Part shown: positions 7,618 to 16,797 of the stretch, piece by piece | How the letters are laid out: the number at the start of each line of letters is the position of its first letter | Position numbering within the stretch: the first letter of the stretch is position 1 | Source: Treponema sp. | Lineage (GTDB): Bacteria; Spirochaetota; Spirochaetia; Treponematales; Breznakiellaceae | Length of the DNA: 40,250 nt | Direction: 5' to 3' | NCBI GenBank assembly: GCA_031258005.1 | Contig: JAIRNP010000015.1 | Span: 1 to 40,250 of the forward strand | Notes under the pieces: generated by a model | What the model saw: only the letters and a program-made list of their open reading frames with translations | Told to the model about the DNA's origin: nothing | The model's database searches: none | Made by a program: the position numbers and the translations under genes

Positions 7618-9216
7618 ATGGCTCAATCCATACAAGAAACCCTGAGTAAGGGCCACACCTTTCTCGGCATTGAACTTGGTTCCACCCGGATCAAGGCAGT
7701 GCTCATTGGCGAAGATTTCTCGCCCCTTGCATCAGGGACCTATGACTGGGAAAACAGACTGGAAGATGGAATATGGACGTACCATATAGCTGATCTGTGG
7801 AAGGGGATACAGACCAGCTTTCAGCGATTATACGAGGAGGTGAGCAGCCGTTACGGTGTTCCCCTTACCCGGTTAGGGGCCCTTGGTATTTCCGCCATGA
7901 TGCACGGGTATCTTGCCTTTGATAAAAAGGGTACCGTGCTCGCGCCGTTCCGTACCTGGAGGAATACCACCACGGAAAAAGCCGCGGGCATTTTACGTGA
8001 ACACTTTCATTTTAATATTCCCCAGCGCTGGAGCATTGCCCATTTGTATCAGGCGATCCTAGATAAAGAAGACCATGTCAAGGATATCGCCTTTTTAACC
8101 ACCCTTTCGGGGTACGTACACTGGAAATTGACCGGGGAAAAGGTTCTTGGTATAGGTGATGCCTCCGGCATGTTTCCTATTGATTCAAGGACAAAAACCT
8201 TCCATCAGGGGATGCTGGATCAGTTTAACGCCCTGGTCCGTGAGGCGGGGCTGGGTTTGAAGCTCCCAGATATATTGCCCCAGGTCTTGAGTGCCGGAGA
8301 AAAGGCCGGTGTCTTGAGTGTGGAAGGGGCGAGGCTCCTCGATCCCGCAGGGAATTTATCGGAAGGGATCCCCCTCTGTCCGCCTGAGGGAGATGCAGGA
8401 ACGGGCATGACCGCCACGAACAGCGTGGCGGAACGAACCGGTAATGTTTCAGCAGGGACTTCGATTTTCGCTATGGTGGTTCTGGAAAAGGCCCTGTCCG
8501 GGGTCTACCCGGAGATCGATATGGTTACTACCCCTTCGGGGAAGCCCGTGGCCATGGTGCACTGCAATAATTGTACCAGTGATCTAGACGCGTGGGTCCG
8601 GCTGTTTAACGAAGTGCTGCAGACCTTTGGCGCCCGGGTGGAAAAGCCGGCCCTCTACGACGCCTTATACGCTCAAGCCCTGGAGGGGGAAGCCGATGGC
8701 GGGGGACTCCTCTCGTACAACTATTACGGCGGCGAGCCTATTACCGCAGTGGACCAGGGGCGGCCCCTCTTCGTCAGGATGCCGGACAGCAATTTGACCC
8801 TGGCAAATTTCATGCGGGTCATCCTGTACTCAACTATGGCAACCTTGAAAATCGGTATGGATATTTTGACTGAAAAGGAAGGGATCCGGCTGGACCGGCT
8901 TTTAGGGCATGGGGGCCTGTTCAAGACCAAGGGCGTAGGCCAGCGCCTTTTGGCCTCGGCCCTGAACGTGCCCGTGGGGGTGATGGAAAGCGCCGGGGAA
9001 GGCGGCCCCTGGGGTATGGCCCTGCTTGCGGCCTATTTGGTACAAAAGGGGGCAGCCGAAACCCTGGAGGATTTTCTTAGGAACAAGGTATTTGTCCATG
9101 CCGGCGGGGAAGCGGCGGAACCGGATGCCAAAACCCGGCAGGGCTTTGCGGATTTTATGAAACAGTACAAGGCGGGAATCCCCATAGAACGAGCCGCAGT
9201 GGAGTACCTGCCATAA
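7618..9216 (+). CDS. FGGY-family carbohydrate kinase, probable L-ribulokinase
   Basis: The 532-aa protein shows the FGGY actin-like ATPase fold: the N-terminal phosphate-1 motif [14 protein letters not shown] (residues 17-30), a sugar-binding W-R-N-T segment ([11 protein letters not shown]), [12 protein letters not shown], and the C-terminal adenosine-region [12 protein letters not shown] and [14 protein letters not shown]. Neighbouring genes encode L-arabinose isomerase and L-ribulose-5-P 4-epimerase, so its substrate should be L-ribulose (inference from context). It is not the classical E. coli AraB type but the xylulokinase-like branch found in araA/araD clusters of clostridia and spirochaetes. 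GGAGG precedes the ATG, 12 bases after the permease stop, so it is in the same operon. Confidence 0.82.
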   Translation: MAQSIQETLSKGHTFLGIELGSTRIKAVLIGEDFSPLASGTYDWENRLEDGIWTYHIADLWKGIQTSFQRLYEEVSSRYGVPLTRLGALGISAMMHGYLAFDKKGTVLAPFRTWRNTTTEKAAGILREHFHFNIPQRWSIAHLYQAILDKEDHVKDIAFLTTLSGYVHWKLTGEKVLGIGDASGMFPIDSRTKTFHQGMLDQFNALVREAGLGLKLPDILPQVLSAGEKAGVLSVEGARLLDPAGNLSEGIPLCPPEGDAGTGMTATNSVAERTGNVSAGTSIFAMVVLEKALSGVYPEIDMVTTPSGKPVAMVHCNNCTSDLDAWVRLFNEVLQTFGARVEKPALYDALYAQALEGEADGGGLLSYNYYGGEPITAVDQGRPLFVRMPDSNLTLANFMRVILYSTMATLKIGMDILTEKEGIRLDRLLGHGGLFKTKGVGQRLLASALNVPVGVMESAGEGGPWGMALLAAYLVQKGAAETLEDFLRNKVFVHAGGEAAEPDAKTRQGFADFMKQYKAGIPIERAAVEYLP

Positions 9217-9252
9217 GGGTGCTCAATTTATTTTGATCGTGAGGGAGTAATC

Positions 9253-10749
9253 ATGTTTGACCTTAAACAATGTGCATTTTGGTTCATTGCTGGCAGCCAG
9301 GATCTTTACGGTGAAGAAACCTTGAAGCAGGTGGCGGATCATGCCCGGATCATGGTGGAGGCATTTGACCGGGACCCGGTCATTCCCGGTCGGGTGCTCC
9401 TCAAGCCTGTGGTGAAATCCCCTGAGGGTATACGGAAACTTTTTGAGGAAGCCAACGCTTCACCGTCCTGTGCGGGGGTCATTACCTGGATGCATACGTT
9501 TTCCCCGTCCAAGATGTGGATAGGCGGCTTGGGGATCAATAAAAAACCCCTGCTCCATCTCCATACCCAGTTCAACCGGGACATACCCTGGGCCTCTCTT
9601 GATATGGACTTTATGAACCTGAACCAGTCCGCTCACGGGGACCGGGAACACGGGTATATATACGCCAGGATGGGCCTGTCTCGTAAGGTGGTCGCCGGAT
9701 TTTGGCAGGACAGCGATGTACGCCGGGGTATTGCCGTGTGGATGCGGGCCGCTGCTGCCCGGCTGGACGGGGAACGTTCCATAGTCCTGCGCCTGGGAGA
9801 CAATATGCGGGAAGTGGCGGTAACCGAAGGAGACAAGGTAGAGGCCCAGATCAAATTCGGCTGGCAGGTCAACACCTGGGGGATCGGGGATCTGGTGGAA
9901 CGCTTCAAAGCGGTGAGCCCCGAGGATGCGGAAAAACGTATCCAGGAATATGAAGCCGCCTATGAGATTCCGCCGGAATTGCGTAATCCCGGAAAAGCAC
10001 GGACCGCCATGCTGGAACAGGCAAAAATAGAGATTGCCCTTACCGCCATGCTGGAGGCGGAACATGCCGGAGCCTTTACTACCACGTTCCAGGATCTCCA
10101 CGGCCTTCCCCAGCTTCCCGGCCTCTCCTGCCAGCGGCTTATGGAAAAAGGCTACGGTTTCGGCGCTGAAGGAGATTGGAAACAGGCAATGCTGGTCCGA
10201 GCCGCTAAGGTTATGGCCTCCGGACTTCCGGGGGGTGTATCGTTTATGGAAGATTATACCTACCATTTTGAACCAGGCCGGGAAGCGGCCTTGGGGGCCC
10301 ACATGCTGGAGGTCTGTCCTTCCATAGCCGCGGGAAAACCCCGGCTTGAAGTACACCCCCTGGGAATCGGAGGCAAGGCCGATCCTGCCCGGCTGGTATT
10401 TGATGCCGCGCCGGGGCCTGCAGTATTAGCGACACTGGTGGATCTGGGGGATCGGTTCAGAATGATCCTTAATGAAATAGAAACCCTGGCCATGGACCAT
10501 TCCCTGCCCAAACTTCCGGTAGCCCGGGCGCTTTGGAAACCCTATCCCACTATGCAAGGCGCCGCTGAATCATGGATCCGTGCGGGAGGAGCCCATCATT
10601 CGGTATACACCAGCGCCCTTAAGGCGGACTATTTTCGGGATTGGGCAGAGATGATGGATATTGAAGTGGTCCTTATCGATAGGGAAACAAAACCGGCCAG
10701 ACTGCAGGATGAACTGCGCTGGAACGAAGCCTATTGGTCAAGGCGGTAG
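9253..10749 (+). CDS. araA: L-arabinose isomerase
   Basis: The 498-aa enzyme converts L-arabinose to L-ribulose in the cytoplasm using a divalent metal, normally Mn2+. The family's active-site residues are all present: Glu306 (in GAEGDWK), Glu333 (in FMEDYTYHFE), His350 (in GAHMLEVCPS) and the C-terminal histidine pair at 448-449 (GGAHHSVY), with the same numbering as E. coli at the first three sites. The N-terminus FWFIAGSQDLYGEE and TWMHTFSPSKMWI are also diagnostic. Length is normal. GAGGGAG precedes the ATG; the gene follows the kinase by 36 bases in the operon. Confidence 0.96.
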   Translation: MFDLKQCAFWFIAGSQDLYGEETLKQVADHARIMVEAFDRDPVIPGRVLLKPVVKSPEGIRKLFEEANASPSCAGVITWMHTFSPSKMWIGGLGINKKPLLHLHTQFNRDIPWASLDMDFMNLNQSAHGDREHGYIYARMGLSRKVVAGFWQDSDVRRGIAVWMRAAAARLDGERSIVLRLGDNMREVAVTEGDKVEAQIKFGWQVNTWGIGDLVERFKAVSPEDAEKRIQEYEAAYEIPPELRNPGKARTAMLEQAKIEIALTAMLEAEHAGAFTTTFQDLHGLPQLPGLSCQRLMEKGYGFGAEGDWKQAMLVRAAKVMASGLPGGVSFMEDYTYHFEPGREAALGAHMLEVCPSIAAGKPRLEVHPLGIGGKADPARLVFDAAPGPAVLATLVDLGDRFRMILNEIETLAMDHSLPKLPVARALWKPYPTMQGAAESWIRAGGAHHSVYTSALKADYFRDWAEMMDIEVVLIDRETKPARLQDELRWNEAYWSRR

Positions 10750-10764
10750 TTATGAGGCTTTACC

Positions 10765-11475
10765 ATGGACAGCTATAAAACCTTACGAGAAGAAGCATAT
10801 GAGGCAAACCAAGAAATTCCCCGGCGGAATTTGGCGCTCTATACCTGGGGCAATGTATCTGCCTTTGATCCGGACAAGGGTATTTTTGCGATCAAGCCCT
10901 CAGGGCTTGAGTATGCCTTATTAGGTCCTGAAACCATGGTACTGGTTGATTTGGACGGCCATGTTCTTGACAGCACCTATCGGCCGTCATCGGACACCAA
11001 TACGCATCGGGTTTTGTACCGGGAATTCTCGACCATACGGGGTATCACCCATACCCATTCGACCTATGCGGTGGCATGGGCCCAAGCCCGAAAACCGGTT
11101 CCGGTTTTTGGAACCACCCATGCGGATCATGGAGCTGAGCAGATTCCCTGTACTGAGGTCATGAATGAAAAAGCGGTAAAACAGGACTATGAACTGGAAA
11201 CCGGCAAACTCATTGTAGAGACATTCAAAAAAAACAAGCTCGATCCGGCCCATATCGCCATGGTGTTGGTGGGAGGACATGGACCTTTTACCTGGGGCAA
11301 GAACGCCGCCCAATCGGTCTACCACGCCGCGGTACTGGAGGAGATCTGCAAGATGGCCTTACTCACGGTGGCGCTTAATCCATCGGCGGAACCCCTCCCG
11401 GAATATATCATTCGTAAACATTGGGAACGGAAACACGGCCCTCTGGCGTATTATGGACAGCCCATTATCTCCTAG
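10765..11475 (+). CDS. araD: L-ribulose-5-phosphate 4-epimerase
   Basis: The 236-aa class II aldolase-fold protein interconverts L-ribulose-5-P and D-xylulose-5-P. The zinc ligands are visible in THTHSTYAVAWAQ (two histidines) and GGHGPFTWG (third histidine), with the H-A-D-H segment between them; GNVSAFDPDKGIFAIKPSG is the phosphate-binding entry. Length matches AraD/UlaF (about 231). It is the last gene of the pentose operon, 15 bases after araA, and completes the route to the pentose phosphate pathway. L-fuculose- or ascorbate-pathway relatives look similar, but araA next door settles the role. No strong terminator follows; IS debris does. Confidence 0.94.
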   Translation: MDSYKTLREEAYEANQEIPRRNLALYTWGNVSAFDPDKGIFAIKPSGLEYALLGPETMVLVDLDGHVLDSTYRPSSDTNTHRVLYREFSTIRGITHTHSTYAVAWAQARKPVPVFGTTHADHGAEQIPCTEVMNEKAVKQDYELETGKLIVETFKKNKLDPAHIAMVLVGGHGPFTWGKNAAQSVYHAAVLEEICKMALLTVALNPSAEPLPEYIIRKHWERKHGPLAYYGQPIIS

Positions 11476-11523
11476 GATTGGATTTATGTGCCTTCGCTAT
11501 TTTGCTGTATTTTTAAGCCTTAA

Positions 11524-11574
11524 TTCCGCTTAAAATAGGTAGCCTATATTCAATTTCTCAAAAACTCGAAAAAG
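11524..11574 (-). pseudogene. IS end: last codons of the same transposase type as at 3-176
   Basis: On the minus strand the codons read LFRVFEKLNIGYLF and then TAA, matching KLFQKLKLDYLF-TAA at the left edge, and the bases after the stop (TAAGCGG) match too. Only about 50 bases of the element survive here, immediately behind araD. Confidence 0.55.
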
Positions 11575-11598
11575 AGTACCATCCCGCCATCGGCGGAC

Positions 11599-11847
11599 GT
11601 GAGCCGGGAAAAGACCTCAAAGGCCAAGGAGAAACGGAAACCCGTTGGGTGGGAGAAGCGGGGGAAAAAGGCGACGGGGATGGTACCTGAACATAAAGAC
11701 GAGCAGCTTATAGCGAAAAGGATGGGGAAGTGGGAAGGGGAGTATTTCAGGTTTATCCAGGAAGGTCTTGATCCGGCGAATAATCCGGCGGAACTGATGA
11801 AAGATTGGCAAAGTCCCGTAACAAACGTGCTTAATGCGGAGCAATAA
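11599..11847 (+). pseudogene. IS66-type transposase remnant
   Basis: The frame encodes 82 residues. Its part GKWEGEYFRFIQEGLDPANN, then PAEL, matches the C-terminal core of IS66-family transposases, where the segment around N-N-x-A-E contains the catalytic glutamate and is normally followed by IRQSV and about 60 more residues. Here the sequence diverges right after PAEL and stops within 20 codons. The N-terminal 40 residues are lysine-rich and unlike a complete transposase. It lies in the gap between the pentose operon and efp and is not functional. Confidence 0.55.
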
Positions 11848-11953
11848 TTCAGAAAAAAGTTTGCTCTCGTCTCTCCTCCTTAAAAGACGCCGGAGGACAG
11901 GGACAAGCCCTCCCGTGAAACAACCTGCCTCAGGATGGACCCGGGGAAACCTA

Positions 11954-11982
11954 TTGTCATGTACCTTCCGGCCCGGTATACT
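11954..11982 (+). promoter_or_regulatory. Promoter of efp
   Basis: TTGTCA (11954-11959), a 17-base spacer and TATACT (11977-11982) form a good sigma-70-type promoter. The transcript would start near 11989 and contain a degenerate palindromic repeat (12001-12038) before the efp start. Confidence 0.6.
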
Positions 11983-12000
11983 CAGGGGTAGTTTAGTAAT

Positions 12001-12038
12001 GAGGATTTTTTAAAAAGGTCAGATTTTGGAAAAACCTC
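12001..12038. repeat. Degenerate CTGA-core palindromic repeat in the efp leader
   Basis: On the minus strand it begins GAGGTTTTTCCAAAATCTGA, close to the GAGGTTGTTCCAAAAGCTGA of the perfect copy at 17692-17728; both have GAGG/CCTC ends. The opposite arm has decayed. Confidence 0.45.
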
Positions 12039-12056
12039 TAATATAGTGAGGAATAT

Positions 12057-12620
12057 ATGATTCGAGGCGGAGATATCTCCAAGGGAACCTGTTTGCTTCA
12101 AAAGGGGCAGCCCTATATCGTGGTAGAGCGGGAATTCGTCAATCCTGGGAAAGGAGGCGCCTTTGCCCGGGTCAAGATGAAGAGTATCAAGGACGGAGGG
12201 GTCCTCAGTTTGACCATACCGACCCAAATGGAAGTGGAGGATGCGCTGGTAAGTAACCCGAGCTGTCAGTTTCAATATGCGGACCAGGATTATTATCACT
12301 TCATGGATAATGAAACCTATGATCAGTATGAAGTGCCTATAGCTGATCTGGAAGACAAAAAATACTATCTTAAAGAGAACGATGTCTATGAGCTTACCAT
12401 CTGGGAAGATAAGGTTATTGATATTAAGATCCCTTATAAGGTGGTCTTTACCGTAGCGGAAAGCGAAAACTACGTGAAAGGGGATACGGTCTCAGGGGCT
12501 ACCAAACCCATTGTTACCGAAACCGGGCTTACCGTCCGAGTTCCCCTTTTCATCAAGGAGCATGATAAGATCCTGGTCAATACCGAAACCAAAGAATACG
12601 TGGAACGGGTAAACGATTAA
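12057..12620 (+). CDS. efp: Translation elongation factor P
   Basis: The 187-aa protein has the three-domain EF-P architecture: the N-terminal KOW-like domain with the loop NPGKGGAFARVK whose lysine (residue 32) is the position modified in other bacteria, then two OB domains ending with the family signature region VSGATKPIVTETGLTVRVPL and FIKEHDKILVNTETKEYVER. It binds the ribosome and relieves stalling at polyproline stretches. No epmA/epmB-like modification genes are in the window. GTGAGG lies eight bases before the ATG, and a clear promoter lies upstream, so it is transcribed on its own or with the next gene 49 bases downstream. Confidence 0.95.
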   Translation: MIRGGDISKGTCLLQKGQPYIVVEREFVNPGKGGAFARVKMKSIKDGGVLSLTIPTQMEVEDALVSNPSCQFQYADQDYYHFMDNETYDQYEVPIADLEDKKYYLKENDVYELTIWEDKVIDIKIPYKVVFTVAESENYVKGDTVSGATKPIVTETGLTVRVPLFIKEHDKILVNTETKEYVERVND

Positions 12621-12669
12621 TCCCTGCAGGAGTTCCTGCCAGAGAGCAGAAGCCTATACGACTAAAGCA

Positions 12670-14013
12670 GTGAGCTTTAAGTTCCGGGGCAAGGGTTTCT
12701 CTTTTGCCCTTTCCCAAGGGCTGTTCAGTTCCGCGGCTATTGATAAGGGGACAGAGTTCCTGCTTAAAGTACTTTCCCGGCAGTGGGATGGGGTTACGCG
12801 GCCAGGGCTTCCCTTGCCGCAGACGGTTCTGGATGCAGGTTGCGGGGTGGGGGTGATCGGTATCTGTGCGGCTGGAGCTTTATTAGCCCAAGGGGATTCG
12901 GCCCTGCTTCCCCCTTCTTTCCATGTCCGTTGCCAGGATCGGGACGAACTGGCTAAAATCATAACCGAATACAATGCGCACAAAAACCGTATCCCCCCAG
13001 GACTGCTTTCCAGTCATACGGAGCCGCTCTTGGGAGGTCCCCTTCATGCCCGGTGGGACCTCATCCTTTCCAACATCCCTGCTAAGGCGGGAAAACCGGT
13101 TTTGGCAGATTTTATCCTCCGGTCTGCGGCTTTACTGAATCCAGGGGGTTCCGTGCTCATCGTGGTGGTTAATCCGCTGGCCGATTTTTTTCGTGCTCAA
13201 ATCGCCCGGGTAAAAGTTCCTTTGCAGTACGATGAACAAGGAAGGGAGCATAGGGTTTTCATGTACGGGCCCCTGGGTTCTGCTCCCCAGCCCTATGGTT
13301 CTAACTCTGGTGAGGTACCTTTGGAGCCGGTTCAAGGGGGAGGACCTTTACTTCGGGATTATCCCATGTATCATCGCCGTAGCGGGAATTATGTTATGGA
13401 GGGTTTAGCCTATTCCCTGGATACCATTCAAGGAGTAGCAGACTTTGACACCCCCAGCGAAGCGGTCCAGGTGGCAGCCAAACTTATGACCCGCTTAAAG
13501 GGAAAAAACCTTAGAGGTTCTCCCCGAAGTTCGATACTCATCTATGAACCTGGTCAGGGACACTTCCCCCGGTGGCTCTTGGCGTACCTGGCAAAAGAAA
13601 AAAAGCCTGAGGAGGCTTCATCGGTGTACCGCTGGATATTTTTCAGTAGAAATATCCTGGCGCTGGAAGCGTCCCGGTATAATATGGCTCAAGAAACGGT
13701 CCTCACCATACCGGGCTTAGATCTGAGCATAAACCGGAAAAGCCTGGCTGCAGCCCTGGAACCTGAAAGCCCCACCTATGATCTCATCATTGGGTTTCCC
13801 CAATTCGTGCCTCAAACCGACCGGATCATCCCCCTCTGGGAGGGGTTCCGGGAACTGCTCTCCCCAGGGGGTATAGGAATCATGGCCCTTCCTGCTTCTG
13901 AGGCAGAACGGTTTGATCGAAAGAAGCCTTCGGGCTTTAATCGCCTGGGAGATTGTAAACGGCATGGATTTCGGGCTGTGGGCTACCGGCTTCTATACGG
14001 GGTTTCCTCATGA
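12670..14013 (+). CDS. Tandem-domain SAM methyltransferase, RsmC/RlmG-like
   Basis: The 447-aa protein starts at a GTG. Its N-terminal half is a complete class I methyltransferase of the small-subunit type: FSFALSQGLFSSAAIDKGTE precedes motif I VLDAGCGVGVIG (53-64), and ILSNIPAK (132-139) stands where the catalytic NPP(F/Y) of guanine-N2 methyltransferases normally lies, with N-I-P-A instead of N-P-P-F. The C-terminal half looks like a second, decayed copy: AYSLDTIQGVADFDTPSE, a motif I region reduced to ILIYEPGQGHF (289-299), and LIIGFPQFVP (372-381) at the NPP position. RsmC-type enzymes also have one live and one dead domain but in the opposite order. It probably methylates rRNA; the exact target is open. 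Confidence 0.65.
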   Translation: MSFKFRGKGFSFALSQGLFSSAAIDKGTEFLLKVLSRQWDGVTRPGLPLPQTVLDAGCGVGVIGICAAGALLAQGDSALLPPSFHVRCQDRDELAKIITEYNAHKNRIPPGLLSSHTEPLLGGPLHARWDLILSNIPAKAGKPVLADFILRSAALLNPGGSVLIVVVNPLADFFRAQIARVKVPLQYDEQGREHRVFMYGPLGSAPQPYGSNSGEVPLEPVQGGGPLLRDYPMYHRRSGNYVMEGLAYSLDTIQGVADFDTPSEAVQVAAKLMTRLKGKNLRGSPRSSILIYEPGQGHFPRWLLAYLAKEKKPEEASSVYRWIFFSRNILALEASRYNMAQETVLTIPGLDLSINRKSLAAALEPESPTYDLIIGFPQFVPQTDRIIPLWEGFRELLSPGGIGIMALPASEAERFDRKKPSGFNRLGDCKRHGFRAVGYRLLYGVSS

Positions 14014-14033
14014 TGGCTATGAAGACCCTGGGC

Positions 14034-15050
14034 CTAGTCGTTCTTCAGTTTAAGCAGGTTCCATAGGGTAGGACTTTCTTGCCCCAAGGCCCAGAATCCA
14101 ATGGATTGTACCCCTAGGGTACGGTACATTTCCATACGGACCGAAAGGGAATAATCGTCTTCGTAGTAGACCGTAACCGTAACCGGAACTTCATAGGTAA
14201 AGGTAGGAATCCCCTGTTCCCGGCGGACTTCCGTAACCTTATGGGCTTGTTTAAGGCGCTCGATTCCTGAAAAATAGAAAGCCCTAAAGAGGTTGCTACT
14301 TCCCCAGGTCCGGCCATAAAAGGGAAGTCCCATGATGAGCTTTTCCGAGCCAATCGTTTTAAGGGAGTACTTCGCTACGGATTCACACCAATCCATAGAA
14401 GCAATCGGACCAGGTTCGCTCGTAGCCCAATGTTCATCATAGGCCATCACCAAGATCCGGTCCACCAGCGGCTCAATGCTTGCATAATCATAGACGTCAT
14501 CATCCAGGGTCTCAAGCCGGGCAGGAAGGGCAATGGTGAAACGCTTATTTCCAAGCCCTGTACGCAGTTCCGCAAGAAACGAATGGAAATTACCTCGGTC
14601 CCGTGCAGGAACCAGCTCAAAATCAATTTGTAGGCCATCAAAGGGCTTCGACTGGTCAATCAAGTCGGTGATAAGCTGGTTTCTCACCGGGCTTTCTTCC
14701 ATGAGCACGAAATGAGACAAGGCCCTGCTTCCGCAGCCCACGACGAGATGGATCCGTCCCAAAAACTGAGGAATATCCCGGGGATTCGGGACGTTCACCA
14801 GTTGGCCATAGTGGTCCACTTCCGCCCCAAAATACCCAATATCCGTCAGGGGAAGTTCCCCGGTTAAGGCTTGTTCTTCCCCGCTGATGAGGTATCCCCA
14901 AATTTCTCCAAAAGTAGATACCCCTACCTGTGCTTCCTCGAAAGATGGGGAGGGTATGGATTGACATGCAGGAAGCTCCAAAAAAAGACAGGCTACGAAA
15001 AAAAAATATGCCCATCGGCGTTTCCTGCATCCCCTCATAAGGCTACTCAT
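14034..15050 (-). CDS. GH18-family glycosidase lipoprotein
   Basis: The 338-aa protein carries a lipoprotein signal: a basic start, hydrophobic YFFFVACLFLELPAC with the lipobox cysteine at residue 29. The mature part is a glycoside hydrolase family 18 barrel with the catalytic D-G-x-x-x-D-x-E motif as DGLQIDFE (138-145; Glu145 the acid), followed by FHSFLAELRTGLGNKRFTIA, LVDRILVMAYDEHW and LIMGLPFYGRTW, which are typical of YaaH/YdhD-type peptidoglycan-active GH18 enzymes and chitinase-like proteins. It probably cleaves amino-sugar polymers at the cell surface. The start overlaps the last codons of the MscS gene, so the two are translationally coupled; an internal Met5 is an alternative start. 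Confidence 0.78.
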   Translation of the reverse strand: MSSLMRGCRKRRWAYFFFVACLFLELPACQSIPSPSFEEAQVGVSTFGEIWGYLISGEEQALTGELPLTDIGYFGAEVDHYGQLVNVPNPRDIPQFLGRIHLVVGCGSRALSHFVLMEESPVRNQLITDLIDQSKPFDGLQIDFELVPARDRGNFHSFLAELRTGLGNKRFTIALPARLETLDDDVYDYASIEPLVDRILVMAYDEHWATSEPGPIASMDWCESVAKYSLKTIGSEKLIMGLPFYGRTWGSSNLFRAFYFSGIERLKQAHKVTEVRREQGIPTFTYEVPVTVTVYYEDDYSLSVRMEMYRTLGVQSIGFWALGQESPTLWNLLKLKND

Positions 15051-16416
15051 TACGAGGAGGAGTATTGTTCGGTATGTCTACCCCTGAGTTCGCCGGCACG
15101 TAGATCTGATAGGACGGTGTAGTCAGGTCGATATCAGCAGCTTTAAAGCCATCCTGAAGGTTTTCATAGAGGTGGGAATAAATGCGGGGGACCTTATCTA
15201 CCGCTTTGACGTAGATATTGATTTCATAACAGGCATAAAAATCGTTCAAGGCGGTTTGTAAGACATAGGGTTTTGGCTTTTTCAAGACATAATCGGTCTT
15301 AGCCGCCGCGGTGAGGAGTATTTCATGAACCTGAGGCCAAGGAACCCCATAGCCCATGGTAACATTCGCATGGAGAATAAGGCCGTCTTCTTTTTCAGCG
15401 GCAGAAAAATTGTAATTGGTAATACTTGAGGTGAGGAGCATCATATTGGGAAAGGTAACAAATTCGTTCTTATGGGTCCTCAGCCGGGTAACTGTGGCGG
15501 ACTTTTCCACCACAAAACCGGTAACATCGTTCAGCTTGATACGGTCTCCAATGGTAAAGGGCCGCATATAGGTAAGCACAATGCCTGCCACCAGGTTTCC
15601 GATGATCGAACTGGAACCGAGGGAGAATATAATACCCACAAATACCGAAACCCCTTGAAAAACCGCGGACTCTGAATTAGGCAAGTTGGGGTATATCACA
15701 ATAATGGTAAAGGCAAATAAAAGGACCCGCAATATGTTGAAGGTCGGCTCAGCCCAATCAGGATAAAACCCCGGTATAACCAATTTACCTTTTTCTATCT
15801 GGGTGGTAAAAAATTTAATGGTCCGCAGGGTATACCGGGCGATAATGACAATGATAATGATCGTAATGAGATTGGGGATATAACTGACAATGGTCCAGAG
15901 GGTGGATCGTAAAGGGTTCAAGATATAGCCAAACAGGGTGGAAGCCAGGTGTTTTGTCGGCTCAAAGAGACTGAATACCAGGGGAAGGGTCAGATACAAC
16001 TGGAAGAGAATGACCACAGTGTGGAGTATGCGCAGCAAAAAGAAGACCATATTAAGCATTTGACTGGTATCCAGCAGGCGATACTGCTTAATGATGAGGG
16101 GCTTAAAATGGGTTTGCCCGTACAGGGTCACCTTATTTTGAAACTTCTTAAAGAGATACCATACCAAACGTATCAGCAGAGCCTGGATTATGATAATCGC
16201 CGCAGCTATGCCCAAACGCATAAATAGGTTCATGTGTACCCGCCACGTATCGGTCATTCCTTCTTCTAGTTCCTCGGCTTTTGTAATTAACCCTTCATCG
16301 TCCCCTTCCTGTATCGAAGGAGCAGGAAGAGTACCCTGGGCCGAGAGGTTCAGGGGAACCCCGACTAGATTAATAGCCCCTATACAAAACATACATACAA
16401 AACACAGGAAACGCAT
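15043..16416 (-). CDS. Mechanosensitive ion channel, MscS family
   Basis: The 457-aa membrane protein begins with a signal-peptide-like segment (MRFLCFVCMFCIGAINLVGV), has four to five further hydrophobic segments (around 70-95, 125-150, 180-205, 225-250), and then the MscS pore helix and beta domain: SVFVGIIFSLGSSSIIGNLV, AGIVLTYMRPFTIGDRIKLN and the conserved VTRLRTHKNEFVTFPNMMLL. It should open on membrane tension to release osmolytes at downshock. It is longer than E. coli MscS (286 aa) because of the extra N-terminal domain. It overlaps the GH18 gene downstream, and GGAGG precedes its ATG. The pairing suggests a cell-envelope role. Confidence 0.88.
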   Translation of the reverse strand: MRFLCFVCMFCIGAINLVGVPLNLSAQGTLPAPSIQEGDDEGLITKAEELEEGMTDTWRVHMNLFMRLGIAAAIIIIQALLIRLVWYLFKKFQNKVTLYGQTHFKPLIIKQYRLLDTSQMLNMVFFLLRILHTVVILFQLYLTLPLVFSLFEPTKHLASTLFGYILNPLRSTLWTIVSYIPNLITIIIIVIIARYTLRTIKFFTTQIEKGKLVIPGFYPDWAEPTFNILRVLLFAFTIIVIYPNLPNSESAVFQGVSVFVGIIFSLGSSSIIGNLVAGIVLTYMRPFTIGDRIKLNDVTGFVVEKSATVTRLRTHKNEFVTFPNMMLLTSSITNYNFSAAEKEDGLILHANVTMGYGVPWPQVHEILLTAAAKTDYVLKKPKPYVLQTALNDFYACYEINIYVKAVDKVPRIYSHLYENLQDGFKAADIDLTTPSYQIYVPANSGVDIPNNTPPRNE

Positions 16417-16608
16417 AGTATACCTCCACTCCTTTTACGAGAGAATCTGATGGATTTCAAGGACTTTACAAACTCCCGGTACCCGCCCTGCTTCCATCAA
16501 TCCAAAGCCCTTTATCCCCACCCTTGAATCTACCCCTAGCTATTTCTATCTATTCCTTAAAGCGTGTATTCGTTCTTCTGATCTTGAGTATCTGTGCTGG
16601 TTAAATGT

Positions 16609-16630
16609 TATAGTATAAAAATATACTATA
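16609..16630. repeat. AT-rich palindrome
   Basis: TATAGTATA and TATACTATA are perfect 9-bp arms around an AAAA loop. A third related word, GCTACTATACTAC, follows at 16658. It could be a regulator site for the MscS-GH18 pair, whose start is 190 bp away. Confidence 0.45.
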
Positions 16631-16713
16631 GCACTAAAATCGGTTAAACTTCTCAGTGCTACTATACTACACGAACCCAGATAAATCAACACCTTCTGGT
16701 GAATAGGAGAAAC

Positions 16714-16787
16714 CCAAGAGCCTGTTCCAAAACCCGGTTGGTTTTGGCCAGGCTCTTGGAAAAACCGGCCAATAGCCCGGTTTTTCC
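16714..16787. repeat. Two abutting strong hairpins
   Basis: The first hairpin has 11-bp outer arms CCAAGAGCCTG / CAGGCTCTTGG (16714-16724, 16749-16759) and an inner CCAAAACC/GGTTTTGG stem. The second, GGAAAAACCGG / CCGGTTTTTCC (16758-16768, 16777-16787), shares two bases with the first. Neither has a proper U-tract. Confidence 0.6.
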
Positions 16788-16797
16788 CCTAAATCTA

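Noticed and set aside
9460-10356. Long minus-strand open frame (298 codons) inside araA
   Set aside because: It is antisense to a perfectly conserved araA with all catalytic residues; the translation is proline/histidine-rich with no family resemblance. It is a shadow of codon bias.
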